Assembly (NCBI GenBank): GCA_030530775.1
Contig: JAUMUG010000001.1
Coordinates: 434,001-498,000, forward strand
DNA: 64,000 bases
From: Lautropia sp.
GTDB lineage: Bacteria > Pseudomonadota > Gammaproteobacteria > Burkholderiales > Burkholderiaceae_E
Reading direction: 5' to 3'
Below are positions 53,639 through 63,514 of this stretch, one piece after another. Each line of letters opens with the position of its first letter. Position 1 is the stretch's first letter. Under the pieces are notes generated by a model. The model saw nothing but the letters and a program-made list of their open reading frames with translations. It ran no database searches and had not been told where the DNA came from. The position numbers were made by a program, and so were the translations under genes.

Positions 53639-55024
53639 ATGCGCCGCCTGTCGATGACTATTTTTCTGTCGCTGCTGGCCAGCCTGACGCTGATCGCCAT
53701 CGCCGTGACGATCGCCTGGCGCTGGAACATCAGTTTGCGGGCCGAAGAGCAGGAAAACCGCTTCGCCGAAGCGCTGGCGGCCGAGGTGCTGCCGGTGGCG
53801 GCCGACGGGCCGGAACGCCTGCGCCATGTGTTGCAGCAGTGGCACCGGCGGCTGAATGTCGATTTCCAGGTGCTCGACCGGCAGGGGCGTCTGCTCGCGC
53901 TGGCGGGTCGGCCTTTTCCGGTCACGGCCGAGCCGGGCATCCAGACCGGTATGAAGGATGACCCTCCCCCATGGGTCGAGCGTCGTCGTCGGCACGAGCG
54001 GAGCGAACGCTTCGGCCATGGTGAGCGTCCGCCGATGGTGGCGGTGATCCATCGCCTGTCGCTGCCGGATGAGCGGACGTTGCTGATCCGGTCCTGGCGA
54101 CCGAAGCAGCCCGGACCTCCGATCAGCCTGCCGCTGGCTCTGGCCTCGCTGTTCGTGGCGGTGGCGCTGGCGGCCTGGCCGGTGTCGCGGCGCATCACCC
54201 GGCGGCTCGAGTCCTTGCAGCAGACAGTCGACCGGCAGGCGGCCGGCCGGCTGGACATCCGGGCACGTATCGAAGGCAAGGATGAGGTCGCCGCGCTGGC
54301 GCAGAGCTTCAATCGGGCGGCCGAGCAGATCGAGAGCCTGGTGAACCGGCAGGAGGCGATGCTGAACGGCCAGCGTCAACTGCTGGCCAACGCCTCGCAC
54401 GAACTTCGTTCGCCGCTGGCACGCATCCGCATGGCGACCGAGCTGATGCTGGCGGATCCGGCCGGACTGTCTTCCCATGCCGAGGAATTGCGGCTCAATA
54501 TCCGGGAGCTGGATGAACTGGTCGAAGAGATTTTGCTGGCCAGCCGGCTGGACAGCCAGTTGCCGGAGGCGCGCCAGGATGAACCGGTGGATATGGTGGT
54601 GCTGGCCGCCGAAGAGGCGGCACGGGCAGGGGCCGAGTTGACGGTGGCCGATGGGGTGCAGGCCGACATGCAGGGTGACGGTCGTCTGTTGCGGCGGATG
54701 CTGCGCAACCTGCTGGAAAACGCCCGCCGCTATCACCCGGTCGGCGGTGAGCCGGTGCTGCTGCGACTGTTGCGGCCGTCGGACGGCCAGTTGCGCATCG
54801 AGGTACTGGATCGGGGCAGGGGCGTACCGGAGCAATCGCGGGAGCGGATTTTCGAGCCCTTCTACCGGGTCAGCGGCCATTCGGAGCAGGCCGGTGGTGT
54901 CGGCCTGGGTCTATCGCTGGTGCAGCAGATCGCCCAACGGCATGGTGGACAGGCGGCGTATGAAAGTCGTGACGGAGGGGGCAGCTGTTTCGTGGTGGTT
55001 CTGCCATTGAAGCAGGCCGTCTGA
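53639..55024 (+). CDS. sensor histidine kinase (CpxA/RstB-like)
   Basis: 461 residues. Membrane helix 1 (~7-28), a periplasmic domain (~30-158) with an arginine/histidine-rich stretch (WVERRRRHERSERFGHGER) that could sense pH or metal, membrane helix 2 (~162-182), HAMP (~183-236), dimerisation/phosphorylation domain with H254 in LANASHELRSPLARIR, and the ATPase with NLLENARRYHP (N-box), DRGRGVPEQSRERIFEPF (G1, F) and GVGLGLSLVQQI (G2). Complete. Partner of the preceding regulator. Confidence 0.93.
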   Translation: MRRLSMTIFLSLLASLTLIAIAVTIAWRWNISLRAEEQENRFAEALAAEVLPVAADGPERLRHVLQQWHRRLNVDFQVLDRQGRLLALAGRPFPVTAEPGIQTGMKDDPPPWVERRRRHERSERFGHGERPPMVAVIHRLSLPDERTLLIRSWRPKQPGPPISLPLALASLFVAVALAAWPVSRRITRRLESLQQTVDRQAAGRLDIRARIEGKDEVAALAQSFNRAAEQIESLVNRQEAMLNGQRQLLANASHELRSPLARIRMATELMLADPAGLSSHAEELRLNIRELDELVEEILLASRLDSQLPEARQDEPVDMVVLAAEEAARAGAELTVADGVQADMQGDGRLLRRMLRNLLENARRYHPVGGEPVLLRLLRPSDGQLRIEVLDRGRGVPEQSRERIFEPFYRVSGHSEQAGGVGLGLSLVQQIAQRHGGQAAYESRDGGGSCFVVVLPLKQAV

Positions 55025-55125
55025 GCGGTCGTCATCGTTCGGTGTCCGTGTCACGTCTGCATGCTGAATGATGCATGCAGCATGCCAGGTATTGGATCGG
55101 GGAATGGCAGCGTCGCCGCGGGGCT

Positions 55126-55980
55126 TCAGGAGCTTTTGGAATTGCGCGGTGTACGCGGCTTGGTGGACGACGGGCGGGTGGGCTTGCCCTGTGCGGCGCG
55201 GGCAGGACGTGCCGGTCTCCCATCGCCGTTGGCAGTGTCTTTGGCAGCCGCAGGCCGTGGAGCTGGCATGCCGCCCGCCTTGACCGTGGTGGGCTTGCCG
55301 GGTCTGGCTTTATGGATGGTGGCATTCTTGTTGGCCGGCGCTTTGGCCCCGCCAGGAGCCTTGGGGGTCGCCCGTGTGGGTTTGGCTGCCGCTGCTTTGC
55401 CCACCGCCGGTTTGCCGGCTGCAGACGGTGATTTGGGCACCGGTTTGCCGAGCGGCCTGGTGGGCCTGTTCTGCAGTATCCGCCCATGGTTGGCCGGCCG
55501 CTTCGGTGGCGCCTTCAGCAGATTCGACAGTTCGATCAGCGCTTGCAGATAGACTGCCCGCTTGAAGTCGATCACATCGTCGAGCGGCACCCAGTATTCG
55601 CTCCAGCGCCAGGCATCGAATTCGGGTTGGTGGGTGGCATCGAGCGTGATGTTTTCTTCGCTGCCCAGCAGGCGCAGCAGGAACCAGATTTGTTTCTGCC
55701 CACGATAGTGTCCGCGCCATTCACGGCGCACCCAGCGGTTGGGCACGTCATAGCGCAACCAGTCGCGCGTGCGGCCCAGCACCTTGACGTGCTCGACCTG
55801 CAGGCCGATTTCCTCGTACAGCTCGCGATACATCGCCTGTTCCGCGGTTTCGCCCGGGTTGATGCCGCCCTGTGGGAACTGCCAAGCCTGCTCACGGATG
55901 CGCTTTCCCCAGAACACCTGATTGTGGCGATTCAGCAAAATGATTCCGACATTGGGCCGGTAACCGTTCTTGTCCAGCAT
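55126..55980 (-). CDS. rppH: RNA pyrophosphohydrolase RppH with basic C-terminal extension
   Basis: 284 residues. The Nudix domain (1-~165) starts [20 protein letters not shown] and has the RppH signature [19 protein letters not shown] with Nudix box [23 protein letters not shown] split over residues ~38-60. It removes pyrophosphate from mRNA 5' ends to trigger decay. After ~170 the protein is a Lys/Pro/Ala/Arg-rich unstructured tail of ~110 residues, absent from E. coli RppH (176 aa), and perhaps RNA-binding. The reading frame continues far upstream as a shadow of proS; ATG 55980 matches the family start. Divergent from proS. Confidence 0.93.
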   Translation of the reverse strand: MLDKNGYRPNVGIILLNRHNQVFWGKRIREQAWQFPQGGINPGETAEQAMYRELYEEIGLQVEHVKVLGRTRDWLRYDVPNRWVRREWRGHYRGQKQIWFLLRLLGSEENITLDATHQPEFDAWRWSEYWVPLDDVIDFKRAVYLQALIELSNLLKAPPKRPANHGRILQNRPTRPLGKPVPKSPSAAGKPAVGKAAAAKPTRATPKAPGGAKAPANKNATIHKARPGKPTTVKAGGMPAPRPAAAKDTANGDGRPARPARAAQGKPTRPSSTKPRTPRNSKSS

Positions 55981-56175
55981 GGCGGTGTGGCTCTGTTGGC
56001 TTTTCGGGCGGGCGGGGCGGACGGGGGGCGTTCGACTCCTCCATCGGGTCAGGGCGGCCCGACAGGAAACGTTCCGATCGACAACAGCCCGTCGGGAGCG
56101 TTGTTGCCCATCGCAAAAGATCACGCAGCAGCCCGGTGACTGGATAGAATGAGGTCCATTATATAGATCGAACCC

Positions 56176-57948
56176 ATGAAAGCCACAGCCTTTCACTTGC
56201 CCACATTCAAAGAAGCGCCGGCCGATGCCGAGATCACCAGTCATCGATTGATGATGCGTGCCGGCATGATCCGCAAATTGGCCGGCGGTATCTACACCTA
56301 CATGCCTCTGGGTCTGCGCGTCGTCCGTCGGATCGAAAACATCATCCGTGAGGAAATGGACGCCGCCGGCGCCATCGAGTTGCTGATGCCGGTCGTGCAG
56401 CCGGCCGAGCTGTGGATGGAAACTGGCCGCTGGGAAGCCTATGGTCCCGAGTTGATGCGGATTCGCGACCGTCATGAGCGCGACTTCATCATCCAGCCGA
56501 CCTCCGAGGAGGTCATTACCGATATCGCCCGGCAGGATCTGCGCAGCTACCGTCAGCTGCCCAAGAACTTCTACCACATCCAGACCAAGTTCCGCGACGA
56601 GCGCCGGCCGCGCTTCGGTGTGATGCGGGGGCGCGAATTCACGATGAAGGATGCTTATTCCTTCGACCGGGATCACGAGGCTGCACTGGTCAGCTACCGG
56701 AAGATGTATGACGCCTACATCCGTATCTTCGATCGGCTGGGGCTCGAGTACCGTGCCGTGGCGGCCGATACCGGTTCGATCGGTGGTTCCGCCAGCCACG
56801 AATTCCAGGTGATTGCCGAAACCGGCGAAGACGCCATCGTCTATAACCCCGAAACTGATTACGCGGCCAATATCGAGCTGGCCGAGGCGTTGCCGGTGCT
56901 GGCCGAACGCGCCGCACCTGGCGAGCCGATGACGCGGACCGCCACACCGGGACAGGCACGCTGCGCGGATGTGGCCCGGTATCTGGAACTGCCGCTCGAG
57001 CGCACCATCAAGTCGATCGTGTTGGCCACCGAGAAACCGTCCGACCGGGACGGTGAGGCGCCTGAAGTCACCATCTGGTTGTTGATGCTGCGTGGCGACC
57101 ACGACATGAACGAGATCAAGGTCGGCAAGATCCAGGGTCTGCAGGGCTTTCGTTTTGCCACCGAGACCGAGATCGTCGATCACTTCGGCACACCACCGGG
57201 CTATCTGGGGCCGGTCGGCACCAAAAAACCGGTACGTCTGGTGGTCGATCGCACCGTGGCGCGGATGAGCGATTTCGTCTGTGGTGCCAACGAGGTCGAC
57301 CACCACTTCACCGGTGTCAACTGGGGGCGCGATCTGCCCGAACCGCTGCCCGAAGGCGAAGTCGGCCCGGTGATGACCGCCGACATCCGCAATGTGCAGG
57401 CGGGTGATCCCGCCCCGGACGGCAAGGGCACGCTGGCGATCCAGCGTGGCATCGAAGTCGGTCACATCTTCTATCTGGGCACGAAGTATTCCGAAGTGAT
57501 GAACGCCACCTTCATCGACGAGCAGGGGCAGAGCCGGTTCCTCGAAATGGGCTGCTACGGCATTGGCGTCACCCGTCTGCTGGGTGCGGCCATCGAGCAG
57601 AACAACGACGAAAAGGGCATGATCTGGCCGGCGGCCATCGCGCCCTTCGAGGTGGTGGTCTGCCCGATGGGTCTGGAGCGTTCCGAAGCCGTGCGCGAGG
57701 CCACCGACCGTCTGGCCGCCGAGCTGGAAAAGGTCGGCATCCGCTACATCGTCGACGACCGTAACGAGCGTCCCGGCGTCATGTTTGCCGATTGGGAACT
57801 GATCGGCGTGCCGCTGCGTATCACCGTCGGTGATCGGGGGCTGAAGGAAGGGCTGCTGGAGCTGACCGTGCGCCGCGGCCTGGAAACCACCAAGGTGCCG
57901 GTGATCGATGCGCTGCCCGAAGTGCAGAAACTGCTGGCCGGGCTTTGA
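56176..57948 (+). CDS. proS: prolyl-tRNA synthetase
   Basis: 590-residue class II synthetase of the bacterial type. N-terminal [20 protein letters not shown], motif 1 region [20 protein letters not shown], motif 2 [21 protein letters not shown], a ~180-residue YbaK-like editing insertion (~225-405) that hydrolyses mischarged Ala-tRNA-Pro, motif 3 [13 protein letters not shown] and the anticodon-binding domain to the end. TAGAAT about 30 bases before the start codon may be its -10. It serves, among others, the tRNA-Pro(CGG) in this window. Confidence 0.97.
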   Translation: MKATAFHLPTFKEAPADAEITSHRLMMRAGMIRKLAGGIYTYMPLGLRVVRRIENIIREEMDAAGAIELLMPVVQPAELWMETGRWEAYGPELMRIRDRHERDFIIQPTSEEVITDIARQDLRSYRQLPKNFYHIQTKFRDERRPRFGVMRGREFTMKDAYSFDRDHEAALVSYRKMYDAYIRIFDRLGLEYRAVAADTGSIGGSASHEFQVIAETGEDAIVYNPETDYAANIELAEALPVLAERAAPGEPMTRTATPGQARCADVARYLELPLERTIKSIVLATEKPSDRDGEAPEVTIWLLMLRGDHDMNEIKVGKIQGLQGFRFATETEIVDHFGTPPGYLGPVGTKKPVRLVVDRTVARMSDFVCGANEVDHHFTGVNWGRDLPEPLPEGEVGPVMTADIRNVQAGDPAPDGKGTLAIQRGIEVGHIFYLGTKYSEVMNATFIDEQGQSRFLEMGCYGIGVTRLLGAAIEQNNDEKGMIWPAAIAPFEVVVCPMGLERSEAVREATDRLAAELEKVGIRYIVDDRNERPGVMFADWELIGVPLRITVGDRGLKEGLLELTVRRGLETTKVPVIDALPEVQKLLAGL

Positions 57949-58057
57949 TCCACGTGCAGTCGACCCGCGTCGTCGACCTCGGGACGACATACGGCGTGCC
58001 GATGTGCCGATGCGGCCGGAGCCCGGATGTCCATCACCCGACGCTGGAAGGCTCTGC

Positions 58058-58819
58058 GTGCAGCGGTGCAGCTCGTGGGATCACGGCATCCGTGGGCACG
58101 AGGCGCTGCCGCGACGGCGGCGCCTGTTGGAGGCGTTGGCGCTGCTCGCCCCCTTGGGGCGCAGGGCGCTGCTGTCTGGTGGTTGGCGATACCATGCGCC
58201 GGCATGGCTGCGTGCCCTGCTGCCCTTGGCTGGGATCGGGGCGTGGAATCAGGCACGAGCCGGCCACCAGCGATACGAAACTCTGAGCAGTGCCGTCAAA
58301 CTGGCGCTGTCGCAGGCCATTGCCGCACCGGGCGATGCCGAGCCGCTCTGGTCCTCGTCACGGGAGCGTATCGAGTGGCTGACACAGATGTCGGACCGGC
58401 TGCCGCGCCGGCACTTCCCGGACTATGAGGCACGCCAGCGCTTTCTGTCGCTGGTGCGCTACGAGGCGCAGCGTGCCGGGCTGGAGCCGGAACTGGTACT
58501 GGCGCTGATCCAGGTCGAAAGCGCGTTCCGGCAGTACGCGATCTCGTCGGTGGGGGCGCGTGGTTATATGCAGGTGATGCCCTTCTGGACCCGTGTGCTG
58601 GCCGACGGCGACGCGTCGACGCTGTTCGATCCGCGGATCAACATCCGCTATGGCTGCGTCATCCTGCGCCACTATCTCGATCTCGAAAAGGGTGATCTGT
58701 TTCTGGCGCTGGGCCGATACAACGGCAGTCGGGGCCGTGCCCCTTATCCCCGCGCGGTGTTGGCAGCCCGCGACAAATGGCGCTTCGAGCAAGCTGCCGG
58801 GCCACACACTGGCCGTTGA
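58058..58819 (+). CDS. lytic transglycosylase (Slt-type)
   Basis: 253 residues. A basic N-terminus ([24 protein letters not shown]) looks like a membrane or Tat-like targeting segment, so the enzyme acts on peptidoglycan in the periplasm. The SLT domain holds [40 protein letters not shown] (catalytic Glu in ESAF, then GxxGxMQ) and VMPFW, and [24 protein letters not shown] 58058 has GGAAGG six bases upstream; ATG 58010 lacks a site and would overlap nothing. Adjacent to proS/rppH in the same order as in many Burkholderiales genomes. Confidence 0.87.
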   Translation: MQRCSSWDHGIRGHEALPRRRRLLEALALLAPLGRRALLSGGWRYHAPAWLRALLPLAGIGAWNQARAGHQRYETLSSAVKLALSQAIAAPGDAEPLWSSSRERIEWLTQMSDRLPRRHFPDYEARQRFLSLVRYEAQRAGLEPELVLALIQVESAFRQYAISSVGARGYMQVMPFWTRVLADGDASTLFDPRINIRYGCVILRHYLDLEKGDLFLALGRYNGSRGRAPYPRAVLAARDKWRFEQAAGPHTGR

Positions 58820-59103
58820 AACGGCCGGTTTCCATCGGCTGACGTCTGCTCCAGCGCCGCGTTCATGACCGTGCTCCGTTCGCGAGCCCCTGCGGTGTGG
58901 CCGACGGCGTCGCCGTCCGCCGGCAACTCATACCCGTCCACCGACCGTTGATCCCGTTCAGGCGACCGTCTGGCGACTGCTGCTCCCCGATTGGCGGCAT
59001 CGGCGCGACAACGGGTCGATGTGGGGGATGGCTGTCGGTATCCTCGTAAAACAGAACATGTCTTCAGAACCACCAGGTGGCCGGCGGGGCCAGGGGACCA
59101 GGC

Positions 59104-62100
59104 GTGAATCAAAACTCATCCAGCAGACAACGGATCGGCGCACACCAGTTGGCTGCCTGGGTTCTGCTGCTGATCACGGTCTCGTATCTGATTTGGTTGA
59201 TGGCCTATCCAATGGCGTATTCCAAGCCGGATCAGGTGCTACCCTACAAGATTCTCGCCTCCACCAAGCACTTCAACGAGCTGTCCGATGTGCTGGGGCC
59301 GTTGCATGATCAGGCGGGCAATATCGGCTTGGACAGCGACGATGCCAAGCTGAAGACGGTCTGGGTGCTGGCTCGCATTCCGGCAGACACCGTCGAGCGT
59401 TCGCGCATCCTGCATTTGGGCAACCGCTTCATTCTCAAAGGCGATGCCGTCATTCTGGATGAATTCGGCCAGGCGCTGCTGTATGCGCATTTCAGCAACG
59501 ATGGCGAGCCGGTCAATGCGCAGCGTGCGCTGCCGGGCTATGCGATCGCGCTGCCTGAAATGCCTTTGCCACTGCCGGCCGGTCATCGTCGTTTCAGCGG
59601 TGAGCACGATCTGACACTGGTGATGCGGTTGGAGCGTGCCACCGATGGGCCGGCACCGACGCTCAATCTCTGGGACAGCAGCCGTTTCGTCGAGGCGCAG
59701 CGGCAGATCGAACAGCAGGGCACCATGCTCGGCAGCATTCTCGTGCTGCTGGCGATGGCAGCTTTCGTCGCGGGACAGTTGATGCACATCCGCGTGGTCC
59801 GCATGCTGGCCTTCTGGTTGGGCGCGCGGGCAGCCTTCCTGATGTCCTCGGGCGGTTATCTGCAGTTCTGGTTCGGCGCTTCGATGGGCAGCCTGCTGGG
59901 CAACGCCCTGGATCAGGTGGCGCAGATGGCATTGCCGACCGCCAGTGGGTTGCTGATGTGGAGCCTGATGGAGTACCGGCTGAAAGGGCAGCGTTTCGGC
60001 AACTGGCTGCATGGCGTTGCGGTGGCCGGTGTATTTGCACTGGCCGTGGCCGGTCTGCTGCCGCCGGCAATCTTCCAGGCCCTGCTCTATCTGATGGCGG
60101 TCGCCATCATCGTGACGGTCACCGGGCTGACGGTCGTCAACCTGAGCTATCGGGTATCGATCATGTCGGTCTGGTATCTGTGCACGCCGCTGCTCGATGG
60201 TTTGGCGGCTGCCAATACGTTGTTGTATCTGCTGGGCGCCATTTCGTCACCGTTGCCATGGTTGGACCTGCAGTCCACCACTTTGTTGGCGATCATGAAT
60301 GCCTCGACGGCCGTGATCGGTTATCTGGCGCGCGAGCGCACCAAGGAACGGCGCTCGCAGGAAGCCACCAAGGATGCGCTGGATCGCTACCAGGAAACCT
60401 ACAACGCCATTCCGATCGCATTGATGTCTTTCGATGGCAATGCCACCATCGAGCGTTACAACGAAGTGTCCGCCCGGCTTTTCGATGTGCCCGTGCGGGC
60501 AGAGGTACTCGTTTCCGAGCAGGAGAAGGGCGCGGCATTGGGCAGTATCGAGGCGGCATCGCCCTCGACGCAGGACATCGATACGTTGATGGCGCTGAAT
60601 GCCGCGTTTCCGAATGACCTGCGCGAACGTATCCGCCAGGATCTGAACAGTTTCGATGAAGCCGATTTCATCTGGTGTCTGCATGGTGAAGGTACGCATC
60701 GCTGGCTGCGTGTGCAGGGCCAGAAGACCGCGACCGGCCACGATGTCAGTCTCACCGACGTGACTGCGCTGAAGCAGGCTGAACACCATCTGGTCTATGA
60801 GTCGCAGCACGATAAGCTGACCGGTGCGCTGAATCGCCATGGCCTGGAGCGCAGGCTGGAAAACTGTCTGTCCAATCCCGAGCAGGCGGCCCAGGTTGCC
60901 GTCTGCTATGTGGACCTGGACCGTTTCAAGGTTCTGAACGATGTGTTCGGACACCAGGCCGGTGATGCGGTGTTGCGCGATGTCGTCGAGCGTCTGCGTA
61001 AGCGTCTGGGTGATCAGGTGGACATTGCCCGGATGGGAGGCGACGAGTTCGCCGTGCTTCTCACTACCAATGAGCCGCCCCATCGTTTGCAGGCGTACCG
61101 GGTACTGGATGCCATCGCCGGCCGGCCGTTCCGGATTGCACCGAAACGTTTCGCGGTGACTGCCAGTATCGGTCTTTGCCGTGCCATGCCGGGTCAAGGG
61201 TGGCGGGAGCTGATCGACGTGGCCGACAACGCCTGTCGCGAAGCCAAGCGCAAGGGACGCAATCAGGTCGTCATCATGGAAGATGGCGAACAGAGCGTCG
61301 GACGGGAGCGTCATCAGGTCGAAATCGATGTGCTGGAGCGCTTGCGCAAGACCAAGGAATTCAGCGATTTCGAACTGGCCATTCAGCCGGTGGTCGGCCT
61401 GGGTGAAACCAACCGGCTGGGGGGTGAAATTCTGTTGCGCCACCGGATGCCGGATGGTTCGCTACGCTCGCCGATCGGTCTGATCGAAGCCGCCATCCAT
61501 CGTGGCGAAATGGCGACGATCGATCGCTGGGTGCTGGTCGAAACACTGAATTGGCTGTCGCGCAACGAGCGTGCCTTCCGGGCGCTGGACTTCATTTCGC
61601 TGAATCTGTCGGCCGAAGCGCTCAGTGATGAAGCCTTCAAGAATCAGCTGATCGGTCAGGTGCGCCGTTACCAACACGTGGCTTCCAAGCTGGTGATCGA
61701 AGTCAATGAAACGGTGGCGATGCAGGATGGCTACATGATGAAGCGGCTGATCGGTACGCTGCGCCAGATGGGGGTTCGCGCGGCGCTTGACAATGTCGGC
61801 GCAGGCTTCATGAACCTGAGCGCCATTGGCGAAATTGGCGCCAGCTACCTGAAGATCGACGGCAGTTTCTCCGAATCGCTGGCCCGTCAGGGCAGCGGTC
61901 AGGCAGTGTTGCGTACCATTGCGGTACTGGCTCAGGAGCTGGGCATGGCCAGCATCGCCAAATCGGTGCAGTCGCAGGCGGTGCTGCCGATGCTGGAGGC
62001 GATGGGCATCGATTATGGGCAGGGCCAGGTGCTGGGTGCACCGATGACGCTGGCCGATTTCGAACAACTGGTGAATGTGGCCGCCGGCAAAGGCATGACG

Positions 62101-62181
62101 CCCGCCACCGATATGCCGTCGCAGTCCGTCCATGTGCCGGGGCTTTCGTTCACGTCGGTACCGGGCGCTTCGAGTCACTGA
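59104..62181 (+). CDS. membrane-bound diguanylate cyclase with degenerate EAL domain
   Basis: 1025 residues. An N-terminal membrane helix (~14-35), a periplasmic ~170-residue domain, and a seven-helix membrane block resembling 7TMR-DISM sensors (~205-415); then a PAS-like region, a GGDEF domain with RMGGDEFAVLL (GGDEF at 645-649) and an EAL domain. The cyclase site looks active; the RxxD inhibitory site is absent (DQVD instead). The EAL motif is EIL (775), the DDFGTG loop reads LDNVGAGFM, and the catalytic Glu region reads AKSVQSQ, so phosphodiesterase activity is unlikely. GTG 59104 has AGGGGA upstream; GTG 59077 is an alternative. Confidence 0.88.
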   Translation: MNQNSSSRQRIGAHQLAAWVLLLITVSYLIWLMAYPMAYSKPDQVLPYKILASTKHFNELSDVLGPLHDQAGNIGLDSDDAKLKTVWVLARIPADTVERSRILHLGNRFILKGDAVILDEFGQALLYAHFSNDGEPVNAQRALPGYAIALPEMPLPLPAGHRRFSGEHDLTLVMRLERATDGPAPTLNLWDSSRFVEAQRQIEQQGTMLGSILVLLAMAAFVAGQLMHIRVVRMLAFWLGARAAFLMSSGGYLQFWFGASMGSLLGNALDQVAQMALPTASGLLMWSLMEYRLKGQRFGNWLHGVAVAGVFALAVAGLLPPAIFQALLYLMAVAIIVTVTGLTVVNLSYRVSIMSVWYLCTPLLDGLAAANTLLYLLGAISSPLPWLDLQSTTLLAIMNASTAVIGYLARERTKERRSQEATKDALDRYQETYNAIPIALMSFDGNATIERYNEVSARLFDVPVRAEVLVSEQEKGAALGSIEAASPSTQDIDTLMALNAAFPNDLRERIRQDLNSFDEADFIWCLHGEGTHRWLRVQGQKTATGHDVSLTDVTALKQAEHHLVYESQHDKLTGALNRHGLERRLENCLSNPEQAAQVAVCYVDLDRFKVLNDVFGHQAGDAVLRDVVERLRKRLGDQVDIARMGGDEFAVLLTTNEPPHRLQAYRVLDAIAGRPFRIAPKRFAVTASIGLCRAMPGQGWRELIDVADNACREAKRKGRNQVVIMEDGEQSVGRERHQVEIDVLERLRKTKEFSDFELAIQPVVGLGETNRLGGEILLRHRMPDGSLRSPIGLIEAAIHRGEMATIDRWVLVETLNWLSRNERAFRALDFISLNLSAEALSDEAFKNQLIGQVRRYQHVASKLVIEVNETVAMQDGYMMKRLIGTLRQMGVRAALDNVGAGFMNLSAIGEIGASYLKIDGSFSESLARQGSGQAVLRTIAVLAQELGMASIAKSVQSQAVLPMLEAMGIDYGQGQVLGAPMTLADFEQLVNVAAGKGMTPATDMPSQSVHVPGLSFTSVPGASSH

Positions 62182-62365
62182 CGGGGTTGCTTTTCCTGCT
62201 CCGTGATCCCGCACCATGACCATGAGATCGTGCTGTGGCTGGCTGTCGACATGTCGTGCCTCCTCTCTTCGACGATGACATCGGCGCCAGTACCCGATTG
62301 AGTGGATGGGTGGCAAGAGCCGAGTGAGTGGACCGGGGAATGGTCTTTCGGTCGCCCGTCGGGAA

Positions 62366-63445
62366 TCAGAAACGTTCGTCCGGGCGCAGATAGCGCCATT
62401 GGCCGGTGGGCAGTCTCCCCAGTTTGACCCGGCCGATGCGAATCCGTTTCAAACCGGTGACCGTCAGGCCGACAGCCTCGCACATCCGTCGAATCTGGCG
62501 GTGCCTGCCTTCGCGCAGTACGAAGCGCAGCTGCTCGGGGTTTTGCCAGCCGACTTCGGCCGGCAGCAGGGCCTTGCCATCGAGCGACAGACCATGACGC
62601 AGCAGTTGCAGTTTCTCGGCTGGAAACACCGACTGCACCTCCCGTTCGTGCGAACCATAGCGCACACGGACCAGATACTCCTTGTCGAGCCGACTCTCCT
62701 CGCCGATCAGCTGACGGGCCACCCGTCCATCCTGCGTCAACACCAGCAGGCCGACCGAATCGATGTCCAACCGACCGGCAGCGGCCAGTCCTCGCAGCTG
62801 GCTGTGATGAAAGCGCCTGGGCTGTTCATCACCGGCCCAGCGGCTGCCTGCATCGATCAGCACCACGGCCGGGCGATAGCCGTCCTCGGCCTGGCCGCTC
62901 ACATAGCCCATGGGTTTGTTCAGCAGGATCGTCACCCGTTCCTGTTGTTGCTGCGTGGCTTCCTTGCGTACTTCCACCCGGTCACCGCCCAGTACCCGCT
63001 GGCCCATCTGTGCCGGCCGACCATTGATGAGAATCCAACCTCGGCCGATCCATTCGTCGGCCTCGCGCCGTGAACAGATGCCGCGGGTGGCCAGGTACTT
63101 GTTCAGGCGCTCACCTTCGGCCGGCATGGCTCCTGGTGCCGCACTGCGTGCGATCGCTGGTTTGCGGCGCCGCTGCGTCGGAAGAGGTCCCGGTTGTGCC
63201 GGGCTGGTGCGCCGGTTTTTGCCGACAGCAGTTTGCGATTCCCGCCCTTCGGGGGTCGGGGATTCGCTTGGTTTGCGGAAGGCGGGCATGGCTTTTGCAT
63301 CCCGAGCCCGATCGGCATGCGCGTTGGGGCTGGTGCTGCGGCTGCCGGTCGACCGGTGCGGCCGTGCCGATCGGGCTCGGGGGCTGGACGCAGACGGTGC
63401 CGAAGGTTCACCCGGACGAACCGGTCGGAGTTTGAGGCGTGGCAT
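62366..63445 (-). CDS. RsuA/RluF-family rRNA pseudouridine synthase
   Basis: 359 residues. A basic, disordered N-terminal extension (~1-108, rich in Arg/Ser/Pro) precedes an S4 RNA-binding domain (ERLNKYLATRGICSRREADE) and the synthase domain with ILLNKPMGYVSG, catalytic Asp in AAAGRLDIDSVGLLVLTQDG, and C-terminal LREGRHRQIRRMCEAVGLTV. The nucleotide modified cannot be assigned; the SRREAD start and KPMGYVSG fit the RluB/RluE/RluF side of the family. Converges with the cyclase gene across 184 bases in which I see no clear terminator. Confidence 0.9.
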   Translation of the reverse strand: MPRLKLRPVRPGEPSAPSASSPRARSARPHRSTGSRSTSPNAHADRARDAKAMPAFRKPSESPTPEGRESQTAVGKNRRTSPAQPGPLPTQRRRKPAIARSAAPGAMPAEGERLNKYLATRGICSRREADEWIGRGWILINGRPAQMGQRVLGGDRVEVRKEATQQQQERVTILLNKPMGYVSGQAEDGYRPAVVLIDAGSRWAGDEQPRRFHHSQLRGLAAAGRLDIDSVGLLVLTQDGRVARQLIGEESRLDKEYLVRVRYGSHEREVQSVFPAEKLQLLRHGLSLDGKALLPAEVGWQNPEQLRFVLREGRHRQIRRMCEAVGLTVTGLKRIRIGRVKLGRLPTGQWRYLRPDERF

Positions 63446-63514
63446 GGCGGAAACGAATCGGGGCGCAGGCGACGGCCGGTGCAGCCGGTGCCGTGGGCTG
63501 CCCTTACCGAAGGA

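Noticed and set aside
55981..57990. Minus-strand frame extending RppH to 954 codons
   Set aside because: It is the antisense of proS, low in protein character, and lacks family similarity before the MLDKNGYRP start.
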